Shown here one piece after another: positions 46,044 to 58,073 of a DNA stretch of 64,000 nt. This stretch comes from Macrolepiota albuminosa (taxonomy: Eukaryota > Basidiomycota > Agaricomycetes > Agaricales > Agaricaceae), in contig JAMWFC010000087.1 of the NCBI GenBank assembly GCA_027475525.1, positions 558,001 to 622,000 on the forward strand. Direction: 5' to 3'. The translations under genes and the position numbers were made by a program. Under the pieces are notes generated by a model. The model was not told the origin of the DNA. It did not search any database and saw nothing but the letters and a program-made list of their open reading frames with translations. The stretch's first letter is position 1. Every line of letters starts with the position of its first letter.

Positions 46044-46936
46044 ATGGTATCAGAGCGGAGGAGGCAGGATGGCACAAGCCCATAATATAGGAGTCGTGTA
46101 GTAATTGCACACGTGAAGAAGAGCTCTTTATATCCACAGCTAATTAAGGTATGGAAGATGCCCGGATGACGGCGCGACCAAGCAGTTAGGGGTCTTCAGC
46201 TGGACACGCTTGATATGCTCCGATTGACGGCATGCTCTAAAACAAACATTCATCAAGATCGCGAAGACTCCTTGGTAACCAGCATCGAATAGCTGCACAG
46301 TATCGTTCAAGAATGGCTAGCCATGTTATGTTTTCCAAAAAAGAAGGGCGGAGATCCGGTCCGGTAGACCTTCTGAAACTAATGAATTACAACAGAATGT
46401 AAGAAAATGAATGAGGACTCGGTGGGAGGGACCCCTGAAAGCGGACGAGATAATGGACTATAGAACGCAAGCTTCCAGAGACTGAGTCGGGTGGAGATAA
46501 TGAGCAGAGACTGAAATTGCCAAGTCGTAATGGCTTAAGTCGACAGAACTGAACTCACACTGAAAGTGGCTTGAACCTCAAGAAGAACCAAATGCTCCAG
46601 TGAAACCCGCCCATCTGGCACCTGGGCATGTCTGTACACTGAAACCAATTGTTACCGCATACCGCACTTCAGAGAATATATGTACTGATCAGAAGATCAT
46701 TTGAGTTGCTAAAAAAACGTCGGATACCTTAGCCGCATGAACTCCTCCACGGTCCTTCGCGAAGCAGCTATAGGGGTCTTTGAGTCAAAGTTTGCACCAC
46801 CCAGTCGACATCTCAATGAACTAGATAGCGCTCACTAGGCGTTTCCCGTGTCATGATAGATAATGTTGACCTTTTTGGTGAGACGAGATGAATAAGGTAG
46901 ATTGCCGCGCGTCTGTCACGCCAATTCCTTTTTTTA

Positions 46937-47342
46937 CAGCCATTTTCATAACGTTAGACCCCTTTGAGTTTCGCTTGTTTAGTTGTTTGGCCTGATATCC
47001 GCGATGCCGGGCTTGCCGAATGATAACGTCGTTTATTACTGTGACCCTCCAACTGCCACTTCCGCTGCCTGAGAAAACCTCGTCGCTGTCTCTCACCAGT
47101 AATTTCGCGTCGCAAACACTACGGATCATGTAGCTTGAGGTGGTATTAGTATTATATGAGTTACTCCAAAGCCATTGAGCATTCGAGTTCGTCCATCAAC
47201 TGTCCTTTTCAACGGAGCTACGACGATATCTTGTCCGAAAAAAGCAGTGTTACGTTTCGGCAGCAAGCCCGGCATCGCGGATATCAGGCCAAACAACTAA
47301 ACAAGCGGAACTCAAAGGGGTCTAACGTTATGAAAATGGCTG
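46937..47342. mobile_element. MITE with 80-bp terminal inverted repeats and TA flanks
   Basis: The ends are inverted copies of each other: CAGCCATTTTCATAACG at 46937 and its complement ending at 47342. About 80 bp pair with one mismatch, and TTCGGCA follows near the inner end of both arms. The dinucleotide TA flanks each end (46935-46936 and 47343-47344), the target duplication of Tc1/mariner-type transposons. The interior is about 246 bp and encodes no transposase, so it must be non-autonomous. Confidence 0.82.
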
Positions 47343-47398
47343 TAATTTCCACTCGTAGCAGCGAGCGTGGTGAATGATGACCCTATCATCTTGCTATG

Positions 47399-47570
47399 CT
47401 CACAGGTAAGTCATCAATCATGTACACCTATTACTCGTCGTCTCACAACTGCGCTCACAGGTAAGTCATAAATCATGTACACCTATTATTCGTCGTCTCA
47501 CAACTGCGCTCACAGGTAAGTCATAAATCATGTACACCTATTACTCGTCGTCTCACACTGCGCTCACAGC
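47399..47570 (+). repeat. Minisatellite, 55-bp unit, about three copies
   Basis: Units start at 47399, 47454 and 47509, and a partial one at 47563. Each begins CTCACAGGTAAGTCAT and includes ATCATGTACACC and CGTCGTCTCACA. Copies differ by one to three bases. Confidence 0.9.
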
Positions 47571-48288
47571 GCGCGTCTAACTAGATCTACATCTACGCCA
47601 CATTACATCTCGTGTTTTTCGCTTCTTCACACCATCCCTACTGACCTGAATTCATCCTCCTCATTCCGCTACACTCGCTGCTCATACTTCTTCAAGTCCC
47701 TCGTAGTGAGCTTGTCTCACCGCTAATTCTGAAAGCCAAACGCGACCATCCGAGTCCGTACAACCCATACTAGCTATAACTCATTTGGAGGGACAGACTT
47801 TTGATCTAGTGCGAGCACGGGGCCTAAATGAAGAGATGGAAATGAAAGTTTGGCTGAAGTCAATATAATTATATTCCGAGGAGCACGTTCAAAGGCCTAA
47901 ACACCTTGATGTTTTGAATTTTGAATCAAGGATTGGCCATGACGTAGGATTCAAACGAGGCAATTCGAGACCTCCGTACAAATTGAGTAAAGGTGTCACA
48001 CTAGCAGATTGGTTATGAGTTGCAGGAAAGCAATAGAGGCCGGCTTATCAATCGTGTTTGAACCGTGTATTTGGAACGTGGGATGCTAGATCGAGATACT
48101 GCATGGGAACAAAACTGCTCCAACATTCGCCATGATAGTCATCTGAGAGCCACGCCGAAGCGGCTGAGAGCTGGTCACAAACCATGTCCTTGTCACTCCG
48201 ATTTACCACAGTGTTCTCGTGCACGCCTTCCTCAGCGACTCGCATAAGTTGCACACGAGCTTCATTTCCAAAGCAACGAAATATAAAC

Positions 48289-49572
48289 ATGTCTTCATCA
48301 AATACTCCTCCAATTCCGACAAGAAATGGGTCAAAAAATCAGGATACACTGCGTTTTCCAGTCTCTCCAATACCACCCAATCCTTTAGGGGAAGGTCGTC
48401 ATATACGCACTGCTGCTGCACTCGTCATAGGGTGTGTCCTGTGGTATACTTTGGTGGCCGACTGCTTAGCGAAAACGCGTTTAGTGATGAGATTCTCAAC
48501 GGTAAAACGCTTGACCGGAATTCAAATTTCTTTGCGCGTTATTGTTTCGAGCATGGCATCCAGCTGTGCGTCTCTTCTTCCATCGGTTTGAACATTCCGA
48601 TGAGCTGTCTACAGGAAACGAGTGGAGGTTATACCTGATGACGAGTCGGAAATGTGCGTTGGGGACTTAAAAAACAAGTAGCGATGATACTAATACTGTC
48701 CTCTGCGCCAACCCGTAGCATTGAGGCTAGCAGACGGATGGTGAAGAAGTATGATTTTGTGATTACGACTGGGGGTATTGGACCTACACACGATGGTACG
48801 CTTTGTCTAATCTTGTCCCATTCTCGTACCTACTGAAGGTCGCAATGCATCCAAGACATTACATACGGTTCTCTTGCGAAATCTTTCAAACAACCACTAG
48901 TACACCATGCCGAGACAATACGACGCATGGAGGCTCTTGGTCGGAATCGTCAACTGTTCTCGCCTAGCAATGAGAAACAGCGTGAGGCAGTTAGAAGAAT
49001 GGCGTTATTTCCGAGGGACGCAGAGGTGATATTCATCTCCAATGAAGTGTGGGTTGTGCGTAGCCTCCTCCTTCCCTGAATGCAAATTAATGATTTGTCT
49101 AGCCTGTCGTGAGACTTGAAGGGCGTCTATGTGTATTCCCCGGTATTCCGTCACTATTTCAACGGATGTTGACCGGCTTGACTCCGTTCCTTCCACTACC
49201 GCCCAAGAGCGAGCGTCCTTTACGGATACAAATTTTCACCGAGTGAGTAGTCTTGCATCACCTACGTCTAAGCGTTTTGGGTCATTTCAAATATACAGGC
49301 GTCCCGAATCGTATATTGCACCCTATTTGTCTTCGTTACAGGAGCGTTGCCAAAAACTGGTCCAAGTGGGATCATATCCTGTCCCTGGAAAAGGTGTCTT
49401 CGTGAGTCTCATTGGGGGCGATCCTTGCGGTCAGAAGGAGGATGGAAAGCCCCTCTTCCTAGCAGAAATAGCGAGTGAAGTGGAGCAGGAGATAAATGGA
49501 CGTGTAGTAAGCGATGAAGAGATTGCAGAGAAGAAGGGCGAGGAAAGCGGGAGAGTGCAGTCCAAATTCTAG
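48289..49572 (+). CDS. Molybdopterin-binding-domain (MoCF_biosynth) protein
   Basis: Seven exons (48289-48431, 48485-48565, 48615-48653, 48719-48795, 48856-49055, 49103-49242, 49299-49572) give 317 residues. The fold begins [21 protein letters not shown], then [12 protein letters not shown], and continues [23 protein letters not shown], the hallmark loop of the MoaB/MogA and CinA-type domain. [21 protein letters not shown] is also typical. In this superfamily the domain binds molybdopterin or acts in FAD/NMN chemistry; stand-alone fungal versions have no settled function. The C-terminal helix is charged ([12 protein letters not shown]). No other molybdenum cofactor gene is nearby. Confidence 0.87.
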
Positions 49573-49834
49573 CAGCTGCCAGCATTTGTGTCTAGTCGGA
49601 TTTGACATTGTATATGTACTTCAGCAGTCAAGCATCTTTATCAATGAAGATTATTGACAGACATCGCTGAGGTAGACGAGGAATCGCCAACTAAAACGTA
49701 GTTTTGGTCTTGTCCCATGACATCTATCATGTGAACTCTTGGGAGATAACGAACACTTGGGAATGCATGAATGACAAATTGACCCGCGTCTGCAACTCTA
49801 TGAGAACGTGGAAAATTCGCAGCTTCTTGCCATC

Positions 49835-50540
49835 ATGTCCGCATTTTCATCAGAATTGCCCGAGACTATTTCATTGGGTAAAGGAGCCACAATGGTACTT
49901 TCAACCACTAATACTTCAAGACATTGACATAACCCAACCCAACAGACTTTCCTCCGGAATGAATCATACCTTACTCTGAATCAGTTCTCTGGCGAAGCGG
50001 ATGCCGATACCCTCTACGTGCCTCCGCACTGGCACGAGACGCACGATGAGATCTTTCGTGTGGTAAAGGGCAGAATGGAAGTTAGGCTCGACTCAAATGT
50101 CAGAATTTACATGCCTGAAGACGGGGATGTGGTTATACGAAAGGGTGTTGTGCACTCCTTGAGGACTTTCAAAGGCGAAGAATGTGCTTTCTATGAAAGG
50201 ACTGATCCAATGGTAGGTTACGTTCGTTTCTTAACACTCATACGTGTGCTGAACGCATGTAATAGGACGAGGAGAAAGAGATTTTCTTTCGCAATCTTGT
50301 AGGCAAAAGATGGCCTCCCAAATTACTAGAAGCGTCGGTTGCATCTTATTGGGGAGATACATATCCAGCGTTTCCTGGCCATTTCATGTGGCTAGAGAAG
50401 CTTGTAAGTAATGTTTCCATTGGTCGCTTAATCGAACAGTTGGACTGACGATCGCAAAGTTCGTCATAGTAATTGGAGGTTACCTTGCACCACTTCTGGG
50501 CTATCAAAGGGACTATACGACGCTGAAGAAGGCAGAGTAA
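49835..50540 (+). CDS. Cupin-domain protein
   Basis: Four exons (49835-49894, 49946-50212, 50266-50403, 50460-50540) give 181 residues. The N-terminus reads MSAFSSELPETISLGKG. The cupin core has PPHWHETHDEIFRVVKGRMEV, giving the H-x-H-x4-E metal ligands of motif 1, and VVHSLRT gives the motif 2 histidine. A mostly aromatic segment (RWPPKLLEASVASYWGD, FPGHFMWLEKL) and a hydrophobic end (FVIVIGGYLAPLLGY) follow. It probably binds a divalent metal; reaction unknown. The intron before exon 2 was chosen because only donor ATG|GTACTT keeps the cupin frame. Confidence 0.82.
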
Positions 50541-51013
50541 AACTGAAGTACCGCTTTCGTAGATTGCAAGGCATGAGCGCCGGACGTGGTTCAGGAGATG
50601 CTCCCCTTCTGTTATAAATGGACCTGATGTAGGTGGACTGGTTCAGTTGTCCACTCGAGTGCAATTGAAAGGGGATACCAAGATGTCAAGCTCCACAGAG
50701 TCGGGGACTTTCATCCCGTAGTGAGAAGCATAAGACTGGGCCTAGGTTTTATTGCTGCTTATTTAGTAACAGCTTGAAGATGGTCCAGCGAAAAGAGGCA
50801 ATTTGTAGATTATGCCATGACATACTTGCGGACTTTCCCTGAGGTGCTGCGCAAAAACTAGTAGAAGAAGTATACTGGACTCCGGCAATCGGAGTGAATG
50901 TCGTTGAGATAGATTGACATGGGAAGAGTTGGCACAGCCACAGTATTCACCCACATCACGACGTCGACTGACCTTCATAATTGCCTCTATTCCCAGCGCT
51001 GGGATGAGCGCAA
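50541..51013. other. Gap before IRE1
   Basis: No gene recognised; presumably the IRE1 promoter and 5' leader. Confidence 0.5.
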
Positions 51014-54000
51014 ATGGTCCTGCTATATTACTTCTCTGTCATTCTAGCACTGCTTTCCATATGTGTGGCTGAGATTATCTCGCTCAGCTCAAATTCACGC
51101 AGGAGTCATGCTCTTGCTGAACGTGGCCCTTCCGAGTACTCCTTTATCTCTTCAAGCAGAGAAAGTACTGGAACGAATGATTTCGGCTTACTAGACATCG
51201 TTCTTGTCGCTTCAATCGACGGGAAGTTTCATGCACTGAATAGAACCTCGGGAAATGTTTTATGGTCGATGTCGTCTTTTCCTTCTTCTACCAGCATTTC
51301 CGCACCATCAGCTCTTGGACCTCTCGTTCGAACTACGCACGTAGACAATGACCCAGATCTGACGGACGAAACAACCCCACAAGAGTTGTATGTCATTGAG
51401 CCGCAGTCGGGCGACATTTATGTCATGGCTACACCGAATAGCCCCCTTCAGCGCTTCCCTTTCTCCATGTCCGAGCTCGTTGACATGTCACCTTTCACAT
51501 TACCTGGTTCTGATGACGGTCGTGTATTTGTCGGGAGGAAGGAGACGTCGTTGTTGTTGATAGAGTTGGAAACGGGGAGGATCAAGGCAACACTGAACTC
51601 AGAATGTGCATGGGAGCAGCCAGACGATGAAGATGGAGGTCTCGACTTGGACGAGTTGGAAGATAGTAAACCACCGATGTCGAGTCCTACTGAGGTGTAC
51701 ATCGGCCGAACCGGTGAGTCTGAGTACATTCTTTCGTAATTGACATACTCAACCATACTTCACCCCAAAAAGATTACTACGTGTCAATTCGAGACACACG
51801 CCGGAATGCTGGACCTAGACTGCCTACCCAAAATCTGTCTTTTTCTGTCTATGGACCAAACAACAAAGATAATCCCATCCAAGCAACTTATAGGCATACT
51901 CAGGACGATGCATACGTTCAAAGTTTGCCTAACGGTGAAATTATTGCCTTCAAAATACGGACAAAGGGTGATCTTCATGGGCAAGGAGAATCCTTGCCTA
52001 TGTGGGGACATACCTTCTCGATGCCTATGTCAGTAGTCTCAGTTTATCATCGTGATCTTCTCAACAATCTAAATTCAGAGTTGCGATATTTGATGTTTTT
52101 CGCAAAACGGGCTCCCACGCTCGTAACAACGCCCTTGTCCTTTTACAGCCTCGCCCCCTTCTCGAGGATGTTCTTCCGAATGTCACACCAGATACTCAAC
52201 TTCCCAACCGTGAGGCTGCTTATGTTGGAATGGTACAGGAAACAGGGAGCCTGTTTGCCATGAGCCCTAACCGCTTTCCTCTCGTCGCGTTTGGTGGCCC
52301 CGAACGCCCTGCAAGGGTACGACTGATTGAGGGACCCGATCATGGGGAATTGGATGATGAATTATTGACAGAGGTTGATGCCATTACTAAAGCGCGAAAA
52401 CTCAAAGAGCAGAGAGAGGCATGGGAACGAGAGATATGTTCCGGGAATGCTATTTACGCCGATCGCCGATGTCTCGTGGGTATGCGACGATTGGAAGAAG
52501 GCGACGGTCACGGAGACAGATTGAAGAGGCTCTTGGACGGTCCTACCGACGGACGTTTCCCTCTCCCATGGCCTGGTAATGTGCAACCCGTAGAAGCTGT
52601 CAACAATGAATCAGTGGTCATTGGCCTTCCGGGAATTGGTGCGGACCCTTCTGTACCAGCGATCGGAGGTTCTGCGGAGAATGGATGGGCCGAGGTAGTG
52701 CGAAGAAACTTTTTGGAGGTCGTCGCTTTCACCTTCATTTTTGGCATCGTTTCAGTCTGGATAGGTATCAAGCGACTCCGTCTTCCTAAAAGTCTTTATC
52801 AAAGCAGCGTCCAACTCGACGACAAACCGAAGCCACCGGCCGTATATCAGCCTGAGGTAGTTAAGGTCTCAACCATCGCGGAAACGGATTCACCGTTGAA
52901 GCCGAACTCGGCTTCTCCACCGGAACTCGTCACCCAGCCCGTCCCGAGTTCTCCTCAGCGGGATAGATCATCACCACTAGTGCCCGATAAACCAGAATCG
53001 AAAATCACATTAAATGGTTCCGCAGAGTCCGCCGATACCGCTGCCGGTGACGAGAGTGATAAAGAAGGAGACGTGAACGAGGATAACCCTGTGATTCTCG
53101 GGAAACGAAAGAACAGACGTGGCAAACGGGGAAAGAAGAAGAAAGTGGGCATCGTCCTGCCGGAATCGGACGAAAGAGAGGAAGGAAAGGTTCTTCCTGT
53201 TAATGGGAGCACGGATCCTGCTGAAAAGGCGCTGGAACCGCCTCCGATGTCGTCAATAGTCATTAATTCGCCAAAGCCTCCGCCCTCCGCGCCTTCTCTA
53301 GTTGTATCGGATTCGATTTTAGGTATGAACGTATCTGCTGTCCGCTGGTGTTTGATCAACTCGAGTCCTTTTGTAGGTTTTGGGTCGCACGGAACTGTAG
53401 TATTTAAGGGATCACTACAAGGCCGTGCCGTCGCTGTTAAACGATTGCTTCAGGATTTCGTGACCCTAGCGTCGCGGGAAGTGAGCATCTTGCAACAAAG
53501 TGACGATCATCCCAACGTCATTAGATATTACTACCAAGAGGCTCACGCCAATTTCCTATACATCGCTCTAGAGCTGTGTCCTGCATCCCTCGCTGACATT
53601 ATAGAAAATCCTGACAGGGAACAATGGCGTGACATTTCCATTGTCTTTGAGCCCAAAAAAGCGCTTAAGGAGATCACAAGTGGACTACGGCACCTCCATG
53701 CCCTAAAGCTTGTCCATCGCGACATAAAACCACAAAATATCCTTGTTTCTGGTGCTAAGCCCGGCCCTGGCGGCAAGACTATGTATCGGATGCTAATATC
53801 TGACTTTGGCCTCTGCAAGAAACTCGATGTTGACCAGACTAGCTTCCTCCCAACAGCACATGGGTCCATGGCAGCAGGGACTGTTGGATGGCGTGCACCC
53901 GAGATTCTGCGAGATGAGGTGAAGCTGGACGATTTGTCTGATGATCATTCGATGTCGTCGCGGGGGAGCACGGGTACTGCAACAGGGACATCGGGTACGT

Positions 54001-54794
54001 CGAGAACGACGCGCTTGACGAAGTCGGTCGACATCTTTGCACTTGGGTGCTTGTTCTATTATGTTCTGACAAATGGGAGTCATCCCTTTGGTGACCGCTT
54101 CGAGCGGGAAGTCAGCATTTTGAAAAACGAAAAAAATCTGGACGGCCTGGAAAGGTTTGGAGAGGAAGGGGCGGAGGCGGTAAATTTAATAACGCAGATG
54201 CTCGATCCGGTGGCTCAGGCAAGGTGCGCAAAATTCATCTAGCTTTGCTTCCATGTCAACATACTGATTGTTACTGCGCTGTTTGTAGGCCAGATACGAC
54301 GACATGTCTATTACATCCTTTCTTTTGGGACCCTGCACGACGTTTGAACTTCTTGCAAGACGCTTCTGATCGGTTTGAAATCATGTGCAGAGATCCTAGA
54401 GATCCCAACTTAATCGTGCTGGAAACGGACGCATTTGCGATTGTCGGACATGATTGGCATTCACGTTTGGATAAGATCTTCTTGGAAAATCTAGGGAAGT
54501 TCCGAAAATACGATGGACGTTCTGTTCAGGATCTCTTGCGAGCTTTACGGAATAAGGTCAGGAACCATCTCACTAGTCGGAAACATTCGTTTATGGTGTC
54601 GTCGATTTCAGAAACATCACTATCAGGATTTGCCTGACAATGTCAAGCGTCACCTTGGGCCCATGCCTGAGGGATATCTGTCATATTTTACTCGACGTTT
54701 TCCTCGGCTTTTCCTTCACATCCACTCTGCAGTACGGACCACCAACCTTCGGACAGAGTCTATGTTTAGAGGGTATTTCGATTTACCCGAGTGA
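51014..54794 (+). CDS. IRE1: IRE1 unfolded-protein-response kinase/endoribonuclease
   Basis: Six exons (51014-51713, 51773-52028, 52079-53322, 53377-54223, 54289-54556, 54612-54794) give 1165 residues, the normal size. The signal peptide is MVLLYYFSVILALLSICVA. The lumenal sensor starts DIVLVASIDGKFHALNR and carries a repeated beta-propeller-like pattern. The membrane span is VVAFTFIFGIVSVWIGI (about residue 530). A basic linker (GKRKNRRGKRGKKKK) precedes the kinase: GFGSHGTVV, AVAVKRLL, HRDIKPQNIL, ISDFGLCKKL, GTVGWRAPEIL. The KEN RNase domain ends LRALRNKKHHYQDLPDNV, with the conserved Asn and His of the nuclease site. It senses unfolded protein in the ER and splices the HAC1-type mRNA in fungi. 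The 54-bp intron at 53323 has no stop and can be misread as coding. Confidence 0.96.
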
Positions 54795-56339
54795 TAGGGT
54801 AAACCTCATTTTTCATGTTGTACACCAGTTTTTGCAATCTCTTTCTGTGATAATTACTACACCCTTTTGCATACTACTCACAATATTTATACCTCACAAT
54901 TCTGTATCGCGTATGTCATACCTAGTTCATACCTATTAACCTCTATCTGTGCATAGCACTGTAACAGTCGACTCGTATAAGTACCATGTCACTGTGACTG
55001 AACTTAATTATTCGTCGAGATGAGCAATTGACGATTATCGATCTGGCAGTCAAGGAGAATGCAAATAACCCAGCCGCCAAAGGCCGTTGACTATGTAGAT
55101 AGACTGATGGATTGTTGGAATTGTTACCAGTTGGTCCAGCTATGTCTAAGCAAGAACCTAGATAAACACGCGATGCGTAAGTAATTATCCTCAGTCGCGT
55201 ATAATTGACTGTATTGAATATACCTAGATAAACACGCGATGCGTAAGTAATTATCTAGGTATCAGTTAGTCGTCCGTAAGTCTATTGATATAATAAATCA
55301 TGGCGCACCCTCAGTCGCGTATAATTGACTGAGGGTGCCCTTCGAGTCCGTGCAACTATATACGTGTCCTGTGGACAAAGCAGCAGTCGGAGTGGTAGCC
55401 CTGGCCATTGTGCTCGTGGCACCCCTTTTGGTATATCACAAAATGTGATATCCCAACATGGATCACATAGATACGGACTTCAACCGATTGTTATGTACTG
55501 CACTCAGGGGCCAGGCTACTACAATGAGTACTTGCGGGACCAATTCCGGCCAGAAGTTGCCAACTCTTCTTGCCAACAACTTGAAAAGACTGATCGACCT
55601 CACTTACGTAAGGATACGGCCCTTCAAAGATCTGAAAAACAAAGGCTTGTGTGCTATTCAGCACTCAGGTTGCGGTCGCAACAGTAATTCCGGGCTGTTG
55701 AAGTGAGGGGAAGGACTCGAGAGAAAGAAAAAGACGCATAACGTTATGTGAACCTAATTGACTGGCGCCGCGAACGCAAATGTGAGACGTGGTCTCCGTG
55801 CCTTACGCCCGCATATAACGAGAGTCAGGACGAAGCAATGAGTAAGGAATGTATGTAGAAGAAAGAGATCAACGGTAATCTAATCTTTGATAACCCCAGG
55901 AATACCATCAAACTTACCCGATCCACTATTGTTCGGCAGGGAGATTTGGAAGGGTCCTTTTGCTCATTGTCTGTCGCAACTTCTAACAAATATTCCCAGG
56001 CTCCCTTGTTCAGGTCTTTTGTTCTTGCCCGTCAATGTGACCCTTGATCAAATACGAGAAATCCTCCTGTGCAGTTTAAATGAATTATGGGCTTAGCACA
56101 TTGTACTTGATTCCCTTCATGTCCTTGCCCCATCGACATTGTAAGTATGCCTCACTTTGTTCCTCGATTTATGGCTCAGTGTTTAGCACAAGATGTGTTC
56201 TTTGGGAATGGTACCACCATTGATTGAGCGACCGAAGGATCTTAATTCTCACAGATATAAAGCTGCGCCAGTACGTCCTTAAGAGGATTCTTCCTCGAGA
56301 CTGTTGAGAATTTCAATCGTCAGCTAATGACCCTTCTAG
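54795..56339. other. Gap with repeat element copy B and possible 5' exons of the F-box gene
   Basis: No complete gene recognised. The repeat element at 55156-55338 is listed separately. Around 55838-56100 possible first exons of the downstream F-box gene occur (ATGA|GTAAGG at 55838, then RIPSNLPDPLL from 55900 and TLDQIREILLCSLNEL near 56040), but their joining is uncertain. Confidence 0.5.
55156..55338 (-). repeat. Hairpin plus paired 34-bp repeats (copy B)
   Basis: In the minus orientation: a perfect 12-bp inverted repeat (GCACCCTCAGTC ... GACTGAGGGTGC) with a 10-base loop at 55338-55305, then 49 bases, then two identical 34-bp repeats (55255-55222 and 55189-55156) separated by 32 bases. 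The spacer holds a second hairpin with the same loop as the first. The layout equals copy A at 15756-15934, with the same repeat and spacer lengths but different repeat and loop sequences. Confidence 0.85.
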
Positions 56340-58073
56340 AGTAACGATGTAAAGTCGGATCATACCCATGGGCTCAGGAGTTCTGTGTTCCCCATATGTC
56401 GCCTTCCGCGGGAGGTTTTACAGCAAATCTTCGTTACCTGCGCAAAAACATCTTTTCATCTACCACGATGGAGCTGGATAGTAAATATCACTCTCGTCTG
56501 TTCTACTTGGCGCCAGGCAGCACTAGATTGTGGTGAGCTTTGGAGCCATATCGATTTTTCGCATCCTAGATGGACAAATATTTCGCTTTATCGGTCAAAA
56601 TCCTTGCCAATATCCGTGCGAGCGATAATCAATGCGATGAATCAGCAGTCGGTTTTTCATACACTCCACTATGCGCCAATGATTCGGGATATATACATTA
56701 TATCTTCCATATATGACATAGGGCCCTTATTGGATGCTCTGAGCAACCCTAATCCTTCGCTCAAATCCCTTACTATAAACATCCTACGACCTGACAACAC
56801 CAATAGCGACTTGCAATATTCGAAACGAATCACTTCCTCCTTCGGTGCACACCTGCCTTCTATGCTTTATCTGGAACTCCACAGGACTCCGATAGGTCTT
56901 GTGTCGCCTCGCTATACAAATTTACGGAATATGTCTCTTCACCACCTTCCATTTTCTGAGCGACCTTCACGACACGAATTTCTAAATCTTTTGGAGTATT
57001 TTGTCATGCTAGAACACCTCACACTCGTTCATGCATTCCCCAAGAATATAGCTGCCGGAAATGGAACACCTGGGCGTATTGTTCACCTCCCTAATTTACT
57101 TACCATCTCTTTGACTGGTACCATCCTAGAACTGGTGAACATACTGGAATGTGTATCCATGCGGCCCATCGGACGTATTTACTGTCACGTTTACAAGATG
57201 GATGACTTCAAAACTAACTTCTGGAAATTTGCAAGGGCTGTTGGGTCCCATGCGACTTCTGGTGAAAGGCATCTAGACACACTCGTCATTGAAGTCCATG
57301 AGGAGTCCAAACGCTTTACCGACGAAAATACATTCAACCCAGGCTTCCGACAGACTCTCCGCATTCGGGCGCTTGGGGCTATGGAAGATACACATCCACT
57401 TCTAGATCTACTCATTGGCCCAGATGCGAGCACAGCACACGATGAAGTTGTCATCTCTTCCCTTTTATCCATTTGGGACGCATTGCCATTAATGGATATC
57501 CATTGTCTCATACTCCAAAACCTCGACGTCGTCACTCAGAAATCTTGGCCACGGCTTCTCAACTGCCTCCCAAACCTTCGCATCATCAAGATAACTGGAC
57601 ATTGTCCTAGTGGCTTAATTTGGGCTCTCCTCATGAATGCCAGATCGCACTCTCATCTTGAACATGACGATATGAGCTCTTTGCTCCTCCCAGCACTGGA
57701 GGACATCTCCCTTTCCAATGTTAATTGCCATGCTGGCGGGTTCATGGTGTCGTCTTCAAACGTAAATTCTCATTGTGACCTTGACGATTCAAGATTCCTT
57801 GAGGTCGTCTCCGCATACCTAGAGGAGAGGCAACGCTGCAACGTACCTCTCCGTAGCTTTTCTATCTCCCGCTGTAGTAACGTCACGACGAATGTGTTAG
57901 ACGAAATCAAAGGATATGTGTCGCACCTCTTCTGGGACTATCTTGGGGAGCTGAAGGAAGACACAGGGCAGTTAGAAACAGGACGACATGTGATCTACCG
58001 AAATCATTGGCCTTCTGCCCCTCCTCCGCAAAGACATTATCACAGATTACAGACCTTGATGGGCTTGGATTGA
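56340..58073 (+). CDS. F-box protein, agaric type (5' end uncertain)
   Basis: One long exon, opened by an acceptor at 56339, encodes about 577 residues ending at TGA 58073. The F-box reads ICRLPREVLQQIFVTCAK followed by NITLVCSTWRQAALDCGELWSHIDF, the standard form in these fungi. The rest is leucine-rich but without regular LRR spacing (PNLLTISLTGTILELVNIL, LPNLRIIKITG). F-box proteins link substrates to the SCF ubiquitin ligase through Skp1; the target is unknown. No ATG in frame precedes the F-box within this exon, so one or more short 5' exons must exist, perhaps from 55838. Confidence 0.82.
   Translation, partial: SNDVKSDHTHGLRSSVFPICRLPREVLQQIFVTCAKTSFHLPRWSWIVNITLVCSTWRQAALDCGELWSHIDFSHPRWTNISLYRSKSLPISVRAIINAMNQQSVFHTLHYAPMIRDIYIISSIYDIGPLLDALSNPNPSLKSLTINILRPDNTNSDLQYSKRITSSFGAHLPSMLYLELHRTPIGLVSPRYTNLRNMSLHHLPFSERPSRHEFLNLLEYFVMLEHLTLVHAFPKNIAAGNGTPGRIVHLPNLLTISLTGTILELVNILECVSMRPIGRIYCHVYKMDDFKTNFWKFARAVGSHATSGERHLDTLVIEVHEESKRFTDENTFNPGFRQTLRIRALGAMEDTHPLLDLLIGPDASTAHDEVVISSLLSIWDALPLMDIHCLILQNLDVVTQKSWPRLLNCLPNLRIIKITGHCPSGLIWALLMNARSHSHLEHDDMSSLLLPALEDISLSNVNCHAGGFMVSSSNVNSHCDLDDSRFLEVVSAYLEERQRCNVPLRSFSISRCSNVTTNVLDEIKGYVSHLFWDYLGELKEDTGQLETGRHVIYRNHWPSAPPPQRHYHRLQTLMGLD

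Larger units (their letters stand above)
46044..48288. other. Gene-free gap with a MITE and a minisatellite
   Basis: About 2.2 kb without a recognised gene. It contains the TA-flanked inverted-repeat element (46937-47342) and a 55-bp tandem repeat (47399-47570), listed separately. The remaining open frames are short and without domains. Confidence 0.6.

Noticed and set aside
46851..47129. 92-codon minus frame across the MITE arm
   Set aside because: It is produced by the terminal inverted repeat; the same peptide reappears on the plus strand at the other arm.
47399..47570. CRISPR-like array
   Set aside because: The whole 55-bp unit repeats with no unique spacers, and the organism is a fungus; it is a minisatellite.
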